From Planctomycetota bacterium (GTDB lineage: Bacteria; Planctomycetota; SZUA-567; H5-PLA8): a stretch of 64,000 nt of DNA. Of this stretch, positions 9,188 through 19,372 are shown piece by piece; positions within the stretch are counted from its first letter, which is position 1, and each line of letters begins with the position of its first letter. The DNA lies in NCBI GenBank assembly GCA_027493525.1, contig JAOSKN010000003.1:62001-126000 (forward strand), read 5' to 3'. Both the position numbers and the translations under genes were made by a program. The notes beneath the pieces were generated by a model. That model saw only the letters and a list, made by a program, of their open reading frames with translations, was not told the DNA's origin and made no database searches.

Positions 9188-10369
9188 ATGCCGATCACCA
9201 AGTGTGGCGAGTGCGGTCGAACCTACAACCTCAAGCCCGAGCAGTACGGGCGGGTGAAGTGCAAATGCGGTTCGATTCTGAATGGCCCAACGCCGGTGGA
9301 AGACGCCTCGGAGGAGAGCCCGCTCCAGCAGCAGTTGCAGGGCGACCTCTCGGACCTTGAGGCGGTCAAGGTGCTGAAGGAGGCCTACGAAAGCCTGCGA
9401 GAGCAGATCGCGCAGGTGATCGTGGGGCAGGAGCAGGTTGTCGAGGAACTCCTGATCGCGATCTTCGCGCGCGGGCACTGCCTGCTCGAGGGCGTTCCCG
9501 GGCTGGCCAAGACGCTGCTGGTCAGCACGCTGGCCAAGGCGCTGCACCTGTCCTTCAAGCGCATCCAGTTCACGCCCGACCTGATGCCCACCGACATCAC
9601 GGGCACGGAGGTGATCCAGGAAAACAAGGCGACGGGCGAGCGGGAATTCCGGTTCATCAAGGGCCCGATCTTCGCCAACATGATCCTGGCCGACGAAATC
9701 AACCGTACGCCGCCCAAGACGCAGGCCGCGCTGCTGGAGGCGATGCAGGAGAAATCCGTCACCGTCGGCGGCACCAACTACGTGCTCGACAAGCCCTTCT
9801 TCGTCCTCGCGACCCAGAACCCGCTGGACCAGGAAGGCACGTACACGCTGCCCGAGGCGCAGCTCGACCGCTTCATCTTCAAGATCTTCGTGAATTATCC
9901 CAGCGACGACGAGGAACTGGAGATCATGAAGCGCGTTACGACGCCTTCAAAGGTCGAGATCCAGCCGGTGCTGGACGCCGGCCAGATCCTGAAGCTCCAG
10001 GAGATCGTGCTGCGCGTGCCGGTGGCCGACCACGTTTACCATTACGCGAAGAAGATCGTGCGCAGCACGCGCCCGGCGATGGGCGAGGCCCCCGATTTCA
10101 TCAAGGACTGGATCAGTTGGGGCGCCGGCCCGCGCGCGAGCCTGAACCTGATCCTCGCCGGCAAGGCCCGCGCGATCCTCAACGGGCAGTTCCACGTGAG
10201 CTGCGAGGACATCGCGGCGGTGACCCCGGCGGTGATGCGGCACCGCATCGCCTGCAATTTCACCGCGCAGGCCGAAGGCATCACCACCGACAAGGTCGTC
10301 GAGAAGCTGATCGAGTCGATTCCCATGAACCAGAAGCTGGAAGGGGAATCCAGCGAGGCGGCGGATTAG
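9188..10369 (+). CDS. moxR: MoxR-type AAA+ ATPase with N-terminal zinc ribbon
   Basis: A 393-residue protein. Residues 1-32 form a zinc ribbon (CGEC at 6-9, CKC at 25-27) that ordinary MoxR proteins lack. The AAA+ core follows: Walker A GVPGLAKT at 102-109, Walker B MILADE at 165-170, sensor-1 ATQNP at 208-212, and LPEAQLDRF, the Arg-containing motif of the MoxR family. MoxR ATPases act as chaperones that work with VWA-domain proteins, four of whose usual partners follow directly. A GGAGGCGG ribosome site precedes the ATG, and the start is chosen because it includes the complete ribbon. It is the first gene of a co-directional block reaching 17927. Confidence 0.95.
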   Translation: MPITKCGECGRTYNLKPEQYGRVKCKCGSILNGPTPVEDASEESPLQQQLQGDLSDLEAVKVLKEAYESLREQIAQVIVGQEQVVEELLIAIFARGHCLLEGVPGLAKTLLVSTLAKALHLSFKRIQFTPDLMPTDITGTEVIQENKATGEREFRFIKGPIFANMILADEINRTPPKTQAALLEAMQEKSVTVGGTNYVLDKPFFVLATQNPLDQEGTYTLPEAQLDRFIFKIFVNYPSDDEELEIMKRVTTPSKVEIQPVLDAGQILKLQEIVLRVPVADHVYHYAKKIVRSTRPAMGEAPDFIKDWISWGAGPRASLNLILAGKARAILNGQFHVSCEDIAAVTPAVMRHRIACNFTAQAEGITTDKVVEKLIESIPMNQKLEGESSEAAD

Positions 10370-10402
10370 GCCCGCGCCCCGGCGCGCGACGGGCGACCGA
10401 AC

Positions 10403-11350
10403 ATGAGCAAATCCCCCGCCTCCGACACCGGCCAGAAGCGGCCCTCGCTCTCGCGGTACCTGGACCCCAGGGTCCTCAACCGCGTGGACCGCCTGGAGCT
10501 GAACGCGCGGCGGATCGTGGAAGGCTTCATGGCCGGCGGGCACCGCAGCCCGTTCCACGGCTTCTCGGTCGAGTTCGCGCAGCACCGCGAGTACGCCGCC
10601 GGCGACGACCCGCGGCACCTGGACTGGAAACTCTTCGCCAAGGCCGGGCGCTACTTCATCAAGCAGTACGAAGTCGAGACCAACTACGTCGCGTACATCC
10701 TCCACGACGCCAGCGAGTCCATGCTCTTCGGCAGCCCGCGCGCTGCCGCCAGCAAGCTCGAGTATGCCAACCACCTGACCGCCGCGCTCAGCTACCTCGT
10801 CGTGCGCCAGACCGACGCGATCGGCGTGGGCATCTTCAACGAGGGCCTAGTCAGCTACATGGAGCCCAAGCAGTCCTTCGCGCACATTCACCGCATCTGC
10901 CACGAACTCGAGAATACCCAGCCGAAGAAGAAGACCGACACGGGCGGGATCATGCACGAGTTCGCCGAACGCATCAAGAAGCGCGGCCTGGTCCTCGTGA
11001 TCAGCGACCTGCTCGACGACCCCGCGCGGATCCTCGACGGGCTCAACCACCTGCATTTCGCGCGCCACGAGGTCCTGCTCTTCCACATCATCGATCCCTA
11101 CGAACTGGAGTTTCCCTTCGACGGACTGATCAAGTTCGAGGGGCTCGAGGGGTACGAGGACCTGCTCTGCCAGCCGCGCATGCTGCGCAAGAGCTACCTC
11201 CAGGCGCTGAACGAGCACATCCTGGCGGTGCGCAGCGCCTGCGAGCGCAACCGCGTGGATTACGTGATGCTGAACACGGGACAACCGCTGGAGGTCGCGC
11301 TGCAAAGCTTCCTGCAGAGCCGCGCGCTGCAGCGCGTGGCGCGTCGATAG
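10403..11350 (+). CDS. DUF58 domain-containing protein
   Basis: A 315-residue protein with the DUF58 core: GHRSPFHGFSVEFAQHREY, then AAGDDPRHLDWKLFAKAGR and YFIKQYE. The C-terminal half has the VWA-like fold typical of this family (YILHDASESMLFG, LVISDLLDD). It starts 33 bp after moxR. In characterised MoxR clusters, DUF58 and VWA proteins are substrates or adaptors of the ATPase in envelope-stress or complex-assembly roles. No membrane segment is seen, so it is likely cytosolic or peripheral. Confidence 0.92.
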   Translation: MSKSPASDTGQKRPSLSRYLDPRVLNRVDRLELNARRIVEGFMAGGHRSPFHGFSVEFAQHREYAAGDDPRHLDWKLFAKAGRYFIKQYEVETNYVAYILHDASESMLFGSPRAAASKLEYANHLTAALSYLVVRQTDAIGVGIFNEGLVSYMEPKQSFAHIHRICHELENTQPKKKTDTGGIMHEFAERIKKRGLVLVISDLLDDPARILDGLNHLHFARHEVLLFHIIDPYELEFPFDGLIKFEGLEGYEDLLCQPRMLRKSYLQALNEHILAVRSACERNRVDYVMLNTGQPLEVALQSFLQSRALQRVARR

Positions 11351-11437
11351 GCCGGAGCCGGAGCAGCGAATCGCGATGAACGCCGACGCCAAACCGCGCG
11401 CGCATGAACCCGGCCCCCGCAGGGCGAGGAAGAGCGC

Positions 11438-13657
11438 ATGGCCTTCCTGAATCCCGTCCTGCTCGGCTTCATGGCCCTGGGCAGCGTGCCGATCATCATC
11501 CACCTGCTCAACAAGCGGCGCTTTCGCCCGATCCAGTGGGCGGCCATGGAGTTCCTGCTCAAGGCGCTCAAGCAGAACAGCCGCCGGCTCCAGATCCGCG
11601 ACCTGATCCTGATGGCGATCCGCACCCTGGCCGTGCTGGCGCTGGTCATGGCCCTGTCCCGTCCGACGCTCTCCGGGCACCTCTCGCTGCCCGGCGCGCG
11701 CAGTCAGACCGGCGCGGTGATCCTGCTCGACAACTCCTTCTCGATGGCCTACCACAACGGCCGGGAGACCCGCTTCGACGTCGCCAAGCGCCTGGTCAAG
11801 ACGATCCTGGCCCAGCTCGACAAGGGCGCCTGGTGCGCGCTCTACACCTTTAACGAAGACAGCGACAACCCGCTCGGCGACCCCTCGCCGAACCTGGCGT
11901 ACATCGAGCAGGAGCTGGACCGCTTCGTCTTCCTCTCCGACGGCGCGACCCACGTGGACAAGGCTTTCAAGCAGACCAAGAAGCTCTTCGAGACGCACTC
12001 CGAGTTCAAGGCCGCGAGCAAGGAGATCTACGTCGTCACGGACATGCAGGCCCGGGCCTGGAATTCCAAGCACGTCTCCGCCGACTTCGGCAAGCTGCTG
12101 CAGGAATTGACCGCCGAGTCCAGCATTTTCCTCGTCGACGTCGGGGACGCCGCGGCGGAAAACGCCGGGATCCTGAACATCGAGCCCTCCGACACCCTCG
12201 TGACCGTGGACATGTCCGTGAAGTTCGCCGTGAAGATCAAGAACTTCGGCAACGCGGACATCGGCGGCCTGGCCGTGGACTTCTTCGTCGACGCGGCCAA
12301 GGGCGGCGACGAGCGCCCCGTCGAGCGGCAGCTCGTGGACATCCCCAGCGGCGAGGTGACCAGCGTTACGTTCGAGACGCTTTTTCAGACCGGCGGGGAC
12401 CATAAGGTCGAGGTCCGGCTCGCCGACGACCGGCTCGCCGCCGACAACCGGCGCTTCTGCACGGTCGAGGTCGTGGACGAGACCCATTTCCTGCTCGTCG
12501 ACGGCCGCGACATGCGCGACAACGACCCGCGCACCAGCGAGACCGGCTACCTGCAGTTCGCCCTCGCGCCCAAGGATCCTGAAGACCCCGAGGCCAAGAC
12601 GGTGGTGGTCTGCGAGCGCGTGCCGCACTACCGCCTGGGCGAGAAGAACCTCGCCAACTACCAGGCGCTCGTGCTGTGCAACGTGGACAAGCTCAATCCG
12701 GCCGCCGTGCAGGTCATTCAGCGCCAGGTCTTCAGCGGCATGGGGCTCCTGATCTTCCTCGGCGACCAGACCGATCCGACCTATTACAACCAGACCTTCG
12801 GCGAGGCGGCGGCCAAGCTGCTGCCGGCGGAGATCGGCGAGACGTGGGGCACGGTGCCGGAGATCGGCGCCGATCTGCCGCCCTCGCGAAGCTTGGCCAA
12901 CGACGCCGACCGCGTCAGCCATCCGATCATGGCCGCCTTCGCCGACGCGCTGATCAAACCCATGCTGGCCCAGATCAAGGTCTACAAGGCCTTCGAGCTG
13001 AAGCCGGCGCAGAGCGAAGACGTGCAGGCGGTCGCGTTTCTCGACGACGGGCGGCCGCTGGCGGTCGAGCGCAAAGTTGGAACGGGCGGCGTGCTGCTCT
13101 TCGGCGTCCCGGCCACGACGATGTGGTCGAACCTTCCGACGCAGCCGGTCTTTCCGATTACGATGTTTCGCGCCGCGCAGCGGCTCACCCAGGGCAACCG
13201 CCCGGCCAAGAACCTGCCGGTCGCGACGCCCATTCGCGGCTACGTCAGCCTGGCCGACCAGAAGACGAAGGTAAAGATCGTCGCGCCGCCGCCGGTGGGC
13301 GAGCGCGAGACGCTGCCCGAGCCGACCGGCGACGGGCGCGCGGCCTTCGATTACCCCGATACCGACCGCGCGGGCTTTTACGAGGTCACGCTCGACCGCG
13401 CCGGCTTCACTCCGCGCGTCTACAGCCTCAACGCCAACGCCGAGGTCGAGTCGGACCTGAGCACCGTCCTCGCCGAGAGCCTGAAGCAGGAGTATCCGGG
13501 CTTCGACTTCACCTACGTGGCCAAGAACGAGGACCTGAAGAACAAGCTGATCAGCGAAAAGCACGGGACCGAGATCTGGCCGTGGTTCATGACCCTCGTC
13601 TTCCTGTTGCTGGCGACCGAATCGATCCTGGCGCACCTTTGGGCGCCGCGGGACTGA
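11438..13657 (+). CDS. BatA-type membrane protein with VWA domain
   Basis: A 739-residue protein. The N-terminus is the BatA/aerotolerance module: a helix at 8-28 (LGFMALGSVPIIIHLLNKRRF) and another at about 55-77. A von Willebrand A domain follows, with an intact MIDAS motif D98-N-S100-F-S102. The middle is an Ig-like and GATase-like region (LLVDGRDMRDNDP, ALVLCNVDKL, GLLIFLGDQ), and a final membrane helix (WFMTLVFLLLATESILAHL) ends in LWAPRD. The VWA domain and middle part should lie between the membrane helices, outside the cytoplasm. It is co-transcribed with moxR and DUF58 upstream and a second VWA protein 10 bp downstream. Confidence 0.92.
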   Translation: MAFLNPVLLGFMALGSVPIIIHLLNKRRFRPIQWAAMEFLLKALKQNSRRLQIRDLILMAIRTLAVLALVMALSRPTLSGHLSLPGARSQTGAVILLDNSFSMAYHNGRETRFDVAKRLVKTILAQLDKGAWCALYTFNEDSDNPLGDPSPNLAYIEQELDRFVFLSDGATHVDKAFKQTKKLFETHSEFKAASKEIYVVTDMQARAWNSKHVSADFGKLLQELTAESSIFLVDVGDAAAENAGILNIEPSDTLVTVDMSVKFAVKIKNFGNADIGGLAVDFFVDAAKGGDERPVERQLVDIPSGEVTSVTFETLFQTGGDHKVEVRLADDRLAADNRRFCTVEVVDETHFLLVDGRDMRDNDPRTSETGYLQFALAPKDPEDPEAKTVVVCERVPHYRLGEKNLANYQALVLCNVDKLNPAAVQVIQRQVFSGMGLLIFLGDQTDPTYYNQTFGEAAAKLLPAEIGETWGTVPEIGADLPPSRSLANDADRVSHPIMAAFADALIKPMLAQIKVYKAFELKPAQSEDVQAVAFLDDGRPLAVERKVGTGGVLLFGVPATTMWSNLPTQPVFPITMFRAAQRLTQGNRPAKNLPVATPIRGYVSLADQKTKVKIVAPPPVGERETLPEPTGDGRAAFDYPDTDRAGFYEVTLDRAGFTPRVYSLNANAEVESDLSTVLAESLKQEYPGFDFTYVAKNEDLKNKLISEKHGTEIWPWFMTLVFLLLATESILAHLWAPRD

Positions 13658-13667
13658 GAACGGCACG

Positions 13668-16151
13668 ATGACCGACGCGCTGGCCTGGCTGCTGAGCATC
13701 GACCGCCTCGAAGGCGGCAAGGTGGAGCGTGTCTCGCTGCACTGGGCCAATCTCGAGACGAAGTTCCACGTGCTGCTCTTCCTGCTGGCCGGCGCCGCCG
13801 CCGCGTACGGGGTCTGGTGGTTCTACAAGCGCGAACCGGACTACTGCCCGAACAAGCGCCGCAAGATCCTCGCCGCGCTGCGCTCCGCGGGCCTGTTCCT
13901 GCTGCTGGTGATCCTGGCGGGCCCGGTGCTGCGGATCGTCAAGAGCGGGGTCGCGAAGAGCAAGGTCGTCGTCCTGGCCGACGTCTCGAAATCCATGACC
14001 CGCGTCGACAAGTACGTCAGCGAGCGCGACCAGCTTGTCGTGGCCCATACGCTGGGCCTCACCAAGCTCAACGAGACCGGGATCCCGCCCGAGGCGCAGG
14101 AGAAACTGACCACCACCGACCGCATGACCCTCGTCCGCGGGCTGCTCGAAAACCCCGAGATCGACCTGCTGGCCAAGCTCCAGGACGAATATGACGTGGA
14201 ATTCTGCACCTTCGCGCGGGCGGCCGATACCGCGCGGCTGGGCGGCGACGGCAAGTTGGACGCGTCGGTTCTCGAAGGCATCGAGGCCGACGGAATGGTT
14301 ACCGAGATCGGCGGAGCGTTGCGCGCCACCGTCAACCGCCTTAAGGGGCAGCCGCTCACCGGCATCGTCCTGCTCACCGACGGCGGGAACAACAAGCCCG
14401 AGGATCCGGTGCTGGTCGCCGGCGACATCGGTGTGCGCGTCTTCCCGGTCGGCTTCGGCGTGCCCGAGGCCAAGGACATCGCCGTCAGCTACATCCAGAT
14501 GGAGAGCAAGGTTTTCATCGACGACCCGGCCCCCATTTACGTGCACCTGAAACACAACGGCTTCGGCGGCGAGCAGTGCCAGATCGTGGTGACGATGGAC
14601 GGCGAGGAGCAGGCGCGCACGCCCGTCTCGCTCCACGACGCCGGGGAGCAGACCGAGGTCGTGCGCATCAAGCCCAAGAAGGCCGGCAAATTCGCCGTCA
14701 AGGTCGAGGCGCCGGTGCTCGAAGGCGACAGCGAGCCGGGCAACAACCTCAAGGAGAAGGAAATCGAGGTCATCGACGACAAGATCAAAGTGCTGATCCT
14801 CGAATCCGAGCCGCGCTGGGAGTTTCGGTTCCTCAAGACCGCGCTGCTGCGCGACAAGCGCCTGGACTGCAAGGTCCTGCTGCGCGTCCCGGATCTCGCC
14901 GACCTCGCGCGCGCCGGCAGCTCGTTCATCAAGAGCTTCCCGACCCGCGAGGAGCTGTTCGAATACGACGCGATCGTCTTCGGGAACATGCCCAACGACG
15001 GATTCTGGACCGAGCAGGACCTGGAAATGATCCGCGAGTTCGTCAACAACGAAGGCGGCGGGATCTGGTTCATCGCCGGCAAGAACCACTTCCCGGATTC
15101 GTACAAGGAGTCCAAGCTCGAACCGCTGATCCCGGTCGACTTCGAGACCAACCCGGAAGTGACGCTGGACCAGGAGCTGCACAACCCGATTCTCGAAGGC
15201 TACCGCGTCATCCTGACGCCCGAGGGGCGGACCGACCCGCTGATGCGGCTGGAGGTCGGCGGGGAGAACGCGCGCGACGACCCCGCGGAACTCTGGGACT
15301 TCATGCCGGAACTTTATTGGTGCCACCGCGCCACGCGCCCCAAGCTCGGCGCGCGCGTGCTGTTGGTCCAGGGCGGGGAGGGCAACGACCGGGCGGTAGG
15401 GCGCGACGGACCCACGCCGCTGTTCGTCTCGAGCATGGTCGGGCGCGGACGCGTGCTCTACGGCGCGATCGACGAACTCTGGCGCATGCGCTTCCCCCCG
15501 GAGCTTGGACCGGCGGCGCTGGAACGCTTCTACGGCCACGCCGTGCAGCACATCGGCCTCGCGCACTGCGTCGGGGGCACGGCGCGCATCCAGATCGACA
15601 CCGACCAGGAGGAATACGCGGTCGGCGACAAGGTGAAGGTCACGGCGCGCGTCCTGAGCAAGGCCACGTACGCGCCGTCCGGCGCCGAAAAGCTTGCCGC
15701 CGTCGCGACCGACCTTGAGAACGAAGCGAACGTGGCGCCTTTCGACCTGACGCCGGTGCCCGGCCAGCCCGGCAACTTCCAGGGTTCGCTGCAGGCCCGG
15801 GAGCAAGGCAAGTTCCGCGTCACCCTGCGCGACGAGGAAGAGGCCGAGGACGGCGCGTACAAGGATTACGCGGTGCGCGTGCCGCAGATCGAGATGGACG
15901 CGCCCGACATGAAGAAAGAACTGCTGGACAACGTGGCAAAGGCCTCGCGCCAGGGCGGCGCCGATTCGGCCGTCGCGCGCATGTACTACCCCGACGAGGC
16001 CGGGGAACTGATCAAGGAACTCCGCGAGTCCCAGCGCCGGCTGGAGGTGCGCATCGAGGATCCGCTGTGGGACGCGCCGCTGATGGCGCTGCTTTTCACC
16101 TTGTTGATGGGCGCCGAGTGGTTCATCCGCAAGCGCAGCGACCTGGTCTAG
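13668..16151 (+). CDS. VWA/GATase-like membrane protein
   Basis: An 827-residue protein. Two membrane helices (about 34-52 and 69-90) precede a VWA domain with MIDAS motif D105-V-S107-K-S109 and the second metal-site stretch GIVLLTDGGNN. Next come an Ig-like segment, a class-I glutamine-amidotransferase-like domain (KVLILESEPRWEFRFLKTAL, YDAIVFGNMPNDG, GGIWFIAGKNHF) without an evident catalytic Cys-His-Glu triad, and a C-terminal helix (MALLFTLLMGAEWFIRKRSDL). This layout recurs in planctomycete MoxR clusters. It probably pairs with the preceding BatA-like protein; the function of these clusters is not settled. Confidence 0.9.
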   Translation: MTDALAWLLSIDRLEGGKVERVSLHWANLETKFHVLLFLLAGAAAAYGVWWFYKREPDYCPNKRRKILAALRSAGLFLLLVILAGPVLRIVKSGVAKSKVVVLADVSKSMTRVDKYVSERDQLVVAHTLGLTKLNETGIPPEAQEKLTTTDRMTLVRGLLENPEIDLLAKLQDEYDVEFCTFARAADTARLGGDGKLDASVLEGIEADGMVTEIGGALRATVNRLKGQPLTGIVLLTDGGNNKPEDPVLVAGDIGVRVFPVGFGVPEAKDIAVSYIQMESKVFIDDPAPIYVHLKHNGFGGEQCQIVVTMDGEEQARTPVSLHDAGEQTEVVRIKPKKAGKFAVKVEAPVLEGDSEPGNNLKEKEIEVIDDKIKVLILESEPRWEFRFLKTALLRDKRLDCKVLLRVPDLADLARAGSSFIKSFPTREELFEYDAIVFGNMPNDGFWTEQDLEMIREFVNNEGGGIWFIAGKNHFPDSYKESKLEPLIPVDFETNPEVTLDQELHNPILEGYRVILTPEGRTDPLMRLEVGGENARDDPAELWDFMPELYWCHRATRPKLGARVLLVQGGEGNDRAVGRDGPTPLFVSSMVGRGRVLYGAIDELWRMRFPPELGPAALERFYGHAVQHIGLAHCVGGTARIQIDTDQEEYAVGDKVKVTARVLSKATYAPSGAEKLAAVATDLENEANVAPFDLTPVPGQPGNFQGSLQAREQGKFRVTLRDEEEAEDGAYKDYAVRVPQIEMDAPDMKKELLDNVAKASRQGGADSAVARMYYPDEAGELIKELRESQRRLEVRIEDPLWDAPLMALLFTLLMGAEWFIRKRSDLV

Positions 16152-16173
16152 CCGGGAACGAACGAGTGACGCC

Positions 16174-17927
16174 ATGCTGACGCTGAACGATTTGCAACGC
16201 CGCCTCGAGATCGTGCGCGCCAAGGAGCGCAGCGTGATCCTTGTCACCGGGGTGTCGCGCTCCGTGGCGGTCCTGATCGGCTCGGTCCTGGCCTACTTCC
16301 TGCTCGACTGGCTCTTCGATCCGCCGATCTTGGGGCGCTGGATCGCCGCGCTGGGTTTGTTGGGTTACTTCGGCTATACGCTCCGCAAGCACCTCTTGCA
16401 GCCGCTGCGGAAGATCCACGACGACGACGAGATCGCGCTGCGCATCGAGGCCCGCCATCCGGTCCTGCACGGGCGGCTCATCTCCACGGTCCAGCTCACG
16501 CGCGCGCAGAACAAAGGGCAGTTCGCGGGTTCCCCGAACTGCTGCAGGCGCTCGAAGAGGACACGCTGGAGCAGGCCGCGCCGCTGGACTTCCTGAAGGT
16601 GATCAACAAGGACGTGATGGTGAAGTTTCTGGCCGTGGCCGCGGCGGTGGTCCTGATCAAGGCCGCGATGCTGGTGCAGTTCCCCGATTACTTCGCCGCG
16701 CTGGCCGAGCGCCTCATCGATCCGAACCAGCAGTTCCCGACCAAGGTCCGCATTCGCGAAGTCCAGGCCCCCGAGCGCGTGGCCCGCGGAGACGCGGTGC
16801 CGGTCGCGGTCTTTCTCGACGAATCCTCCGAACTGCCCGAGGCGCCGGGCACGCTGGTCTTCCATACGCTCCAGGAAGGCACCGACATCCCGGTGGAGCT
16901 GGTGGCCGACGCCGACGGGGCCTACCGCGGCGCTTTGGCGAAGGCCCTCGAAGACATGCGCGTCATGGCCAAGCTCGGCGACGGACAGAGCGAGTGGGTC
17001 GACGTCAAGGTGCTCCCGCGGCCCGAGGTTCAGGACGGCACGATCCGCTTCAAGCCGCCGGAGTACGCCAAGCTGGAGCAATCCGCGCCCGAGAAGTTCG
17101 GCGGGATGACCGCGTTGCTCGGCAGCAGCGCCGAGATCGAGATCCAGACCAACAAGCCCCTCACCGCCTGCGTGCTCAAGCGCATGGACGAGCGCGACTT
17201 CCCGTTGGTCAAGACCGACGCCGAAGGCAAGGCTTGGCGCCTCGCCGAACCCATGCCCATCGACAAGTCCACCAGCTTCTACATGGACCTCACCGACCAG
17301 GACGGGCTGAAAAATAGCCAGCCGCCGGTCGTCTACCCGATCAACGCCAAGCCCGACCAGCAGCCCTTGATCAAGCTGCGCAAGCCGACGCGGGACAAGA
17401 CCGTCACGCCGCGCGCGCGGATCGACGTCGTCTTCGACGTTCGCGACGATTACGGGGTGCGCACCGTCTGGCTCTGCTTCCGGATCCAGCACGAGTCGGA
17501 GGCAACCGAGGGCGTCGGCCAGTCGCGGCGCTACGAACTCCCGCTGCCCGAGAAGCTGAAAGGCCAGCGCAACATCGGCGAGCTGCCGTTCAACTGGGAT
17601 CTCGAGGCGCTGAACCTGAAGGTCGGCGACCAGGTGATCTTCTGGCTGGAAGCCGACGACGATTGCGCCTCGAACAACATCCCGCCCACGCGCGCGCGCG
17701 GCGACAAGGATGAGCCAGCTAAGCCGCAGGAAGAGGAGTTTCCGCGCAGCGCCGACGTCAAGCTCAGCGTGATCAGCAAGGAAGACAAGATCGCCGAGTT
17801 GCAGGCCCTGGTTGCCCGACTTTACGAGCAGGTCCGCGGCTTGAACGACCGCCAGAAGGAATTGAAGGACGAGCTGATGAAGTTGATCGAAGGCGCTCAA
17901 AACGAGATCAAGAAGGAGTCCAACTGA
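16174..17927 (+). CDS. DUF4175-like membrane protein (apparent frameshift)
   Basis: Two frames together encode one protein of about 584 residues. The first (16174 onward) has helices at about 26-46 and 54-70, then RIEARHPVLHGRLISTVQL. It runs into nonsense after GSP near 16535; the frame shifted by -1 continues directly as ELLQALEEDTLEQAAPLDFLK and stays open to 17927. One extra C in the C4 run at 16532-16535 would restore the gene. The second part has a membrane helix, Ig-like domains and a C-terminal coiled coil (EDKIAELQALVARLYEQV). The helix-RIEARHP-helix start matches DUF4175-type proteins at the end of MoxR/BatA clusters. A read error is likelier than a real pseudogene. Confidence 0.8.
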
Positions 17928-17974
17928 ATCTGCCGGAATCTGGCGCGATTCGGTAGCCGAAGGCCCCGCCCATG

Positions 17975-18140
17975 TGGTAAAAGATAGCTCAAGCCTGATA
18001 ATCGGAGTCGGATTGCTGCTTTGGCCAACGTTTGGGAGGCGCGATGCGCTTCGGAAGCACGCGCTTGTAGAGGCCAAGGCCTGACAAGCTTGAACCTGAC
18101 GGTGTTTTGACGGGAGGCCGCGCGGCCTCCCCATTTTTTT
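17975..18140 (+). ncRNA. Candidate structured RNA ending in an intrinsic terminator
   Basis: The 245-bp gap between the DUF4175-like gene and the next oxidoreductase folds by eye into a rod: TCAAGC at 17989-17994 with GCTTGA at 18088-18093; TTGGCC at 18021-18026 with GGCCAA at 18072-18077; GCGCG at 18039-18043 with CGCGC at 18060-18064 around a TTCGGAAG loop region. The intrinsic terminator at 18112-18140 follows. Nested stems plus a terminator could be a small RNA or an attenuator for the downstream gene. It does not match SRP, 6S, RNase P or tmRNA signatures that I know. The 5' end is a guess. Confidence 0.3.
18112..18140 (+). terminator. Intrinsic terminator
   Basis: The 9-bp stem GGGAGGCCG/CGGCCTCCC is closed by a very short loop and followed by CA and seven T residues. 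It lies 33 bp before the ATG of the Gfo/Idh/MocA gene, so it either ends the MoxR operon or a small RNA, or attenuates the next gene. Confidence 0.85.
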
Positions 18141-18172
18141 GTCGTCACAATCGGGTCGAAGGAGTGCGCACG

Positions 18173-19216
18173 ATGAGCGCGAAGTCGAGCAAGAAGAGCA
18201 AGAAGGCGTCGCCGGCGGCAACGAACAAGCCGAAGGTTCGCATCGGCTTCATCGGCAGCGGCGGCATCATGAACTGGCACGTGGACCGGCTCAAGAAGGC
18301 CCCCGCGGAGATCGTGGCGCTGGCCGACACGGCCCAGGGGTCCATTGACCGGATGAAGGAACGCCAGCCGCAGCTCGCCGGCGCCGCCGAGTACCTCGAT
18401 TGGCAGAAGATGCTCGCCGCGGAGAAGCTCGACGCGGTGATCCTCGGCAGCCCGCACACGGTCCACTACGAACAGATTTGCGCGGCGCTTGACCACGGCC
18501 TGCACGTGCTCTCCGAGAAGCCCATGACCTGCACCAGCGCCCACGCCCGCGACATCATCCAGCGCGCGAAGAAGGCCAAGAAGGTCGTCGGCATCAGCTA
18601 CCAGCGCCACTTCCAGGGCGTGTACCGCTTTCTCCGCGAACTGGTCCAGACGCGCAAGTTGGGCAAGATCACCTACGTCGCGGCGTTCCAGGCGCAGGAG
18701 TGGCTGCACGCGGTGTCGGGAACCTGGCGCCAGACGCAGGCGCTCGGCGGCGGCGGGCAGATCAACGACTCCGGCTCGCACCTGCTCGACATGGTCATGT
18801 GGACCACGGGCCTGCAGGCTTCGGAGGTGAGCTGCCGGCAGGAGTTCTTCGGCACCGAAGTGGACATCAACAGCGCGGTCAACGTGAAGTTCACCAACGG
18901 CGCGCTTGGCACGATCTCGATTATCGGCAGCGCCCCGGTCGGGTTCTGGGAGGATTTCACGATCGTCGGCGACAAGGGCTGCGTCTTCAACCGGCAGGGC
19001 AAGGTGACGTGGCAGGATGCCGCCGGCGGGACGACCCTGGAACTCAATCGCAAGCCCGACTGGATGGATCCCGACACCAACTTCGTCGCGGCCATCCGCG
19101 GGGAAGCCGAGATCGGTTGTCCGCCCGAGATCGGCCTGCGCGTGATCGAACTCACCGAGGCCGCCTGGCGCAGCCATAAGCAGGGCGGCGCGGTGGTCAA
19201 GGTCGAGCGCAGTTAG
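18173..19216 (+). CDS. Gfo/Idh/MocA-family oxidoreductase
   Basis: A 347-residue protein with a Lys/Ser-rich N-terminal tail (about 20 residues), the Rossmann motif IGFIGSGGIMNWH, the EKP motif as SEKPMTCT, and LGGGGQINDSGSHLLDMVMW, which contains the catalytic D-x3-H of the family. The C-terminal domain is complete. It is NAD(P)-dependent and probably acts on a sugar or cyclitol; the substrate is unknown. The start is supported by GAAGGAG 10 bp upstream. It is flanked by an intrinsic terminator on each side, so it is probably a single-gene transcript. Confidence 0.93.
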   Translation: MSAKSSKKSKKASPAATNKPKVRIGFIGSGGIMNWHVDRLKKAPAEIVALADTAQGSIDRMKERQPQLAGAAEYLDWQKMLAAEKLDAVILGSPHTVHYEQICAALDHGLHVLSEKPMTCTSAHARDIIQRAKKAKKVVGISYQRHFQGVYRFLRELVQTRKLGKITYVAAFQAQEWLHAVSGTWRQTQALGGGGQINDSGSHLLDMVMWTTGLQASEVSCRQEFFGTEVDINSAVNVKFTNGALGTISIIGSAPVGFWEDFTIVGDKGCVFNRQGKVTWQDAAGGTTLELNRKPDWMDPDTNFVAAIRGEAEIGCPPEIGLRVIELTEAAWRSHKQGGAVVKVERS

Positions 19217-19248
19217 CCGCCCGATCGGACGTCCGCGGTACACATCGG

Positions 19249-19285
19249 ATCCCCCGTCTCGCCTTGCGAGCGGGGGATTTTTTTT
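19249..19285 (+). terminator. Strong intrinsic terminator
   Basis: A long stem ATCCCCCG/CGGGGGAT continues into an inner CTCGC-CTT-GCGAG hairpin and is followed by eight T residues. It ends the Gfo/Idh/MocA transcript 33 bp after the stop. Confidence 0.95.
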
Positions 19286-19372
19286 GAGCGGCCGCCGCCC
19301 ATCCCCCGTTGCAGCCTCGCCTCTGCCGTGGAAAATGGCCTGTTTACCCCTTCGCCCCGTCATGGAGCCTCG

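Noticed and set aside
10847-13750. A minus-strand open frame of over 900 codons
   Set aside because: Opposite the DUF58 and BatA/VWA genes, with shadow composition and no recognisable motif.
18039-18064. Possible SRP RNA because of a TTCGGAAG loop
   Set aside because: The GGAAGG-AGCA apical signature of SRP RNA is not present.
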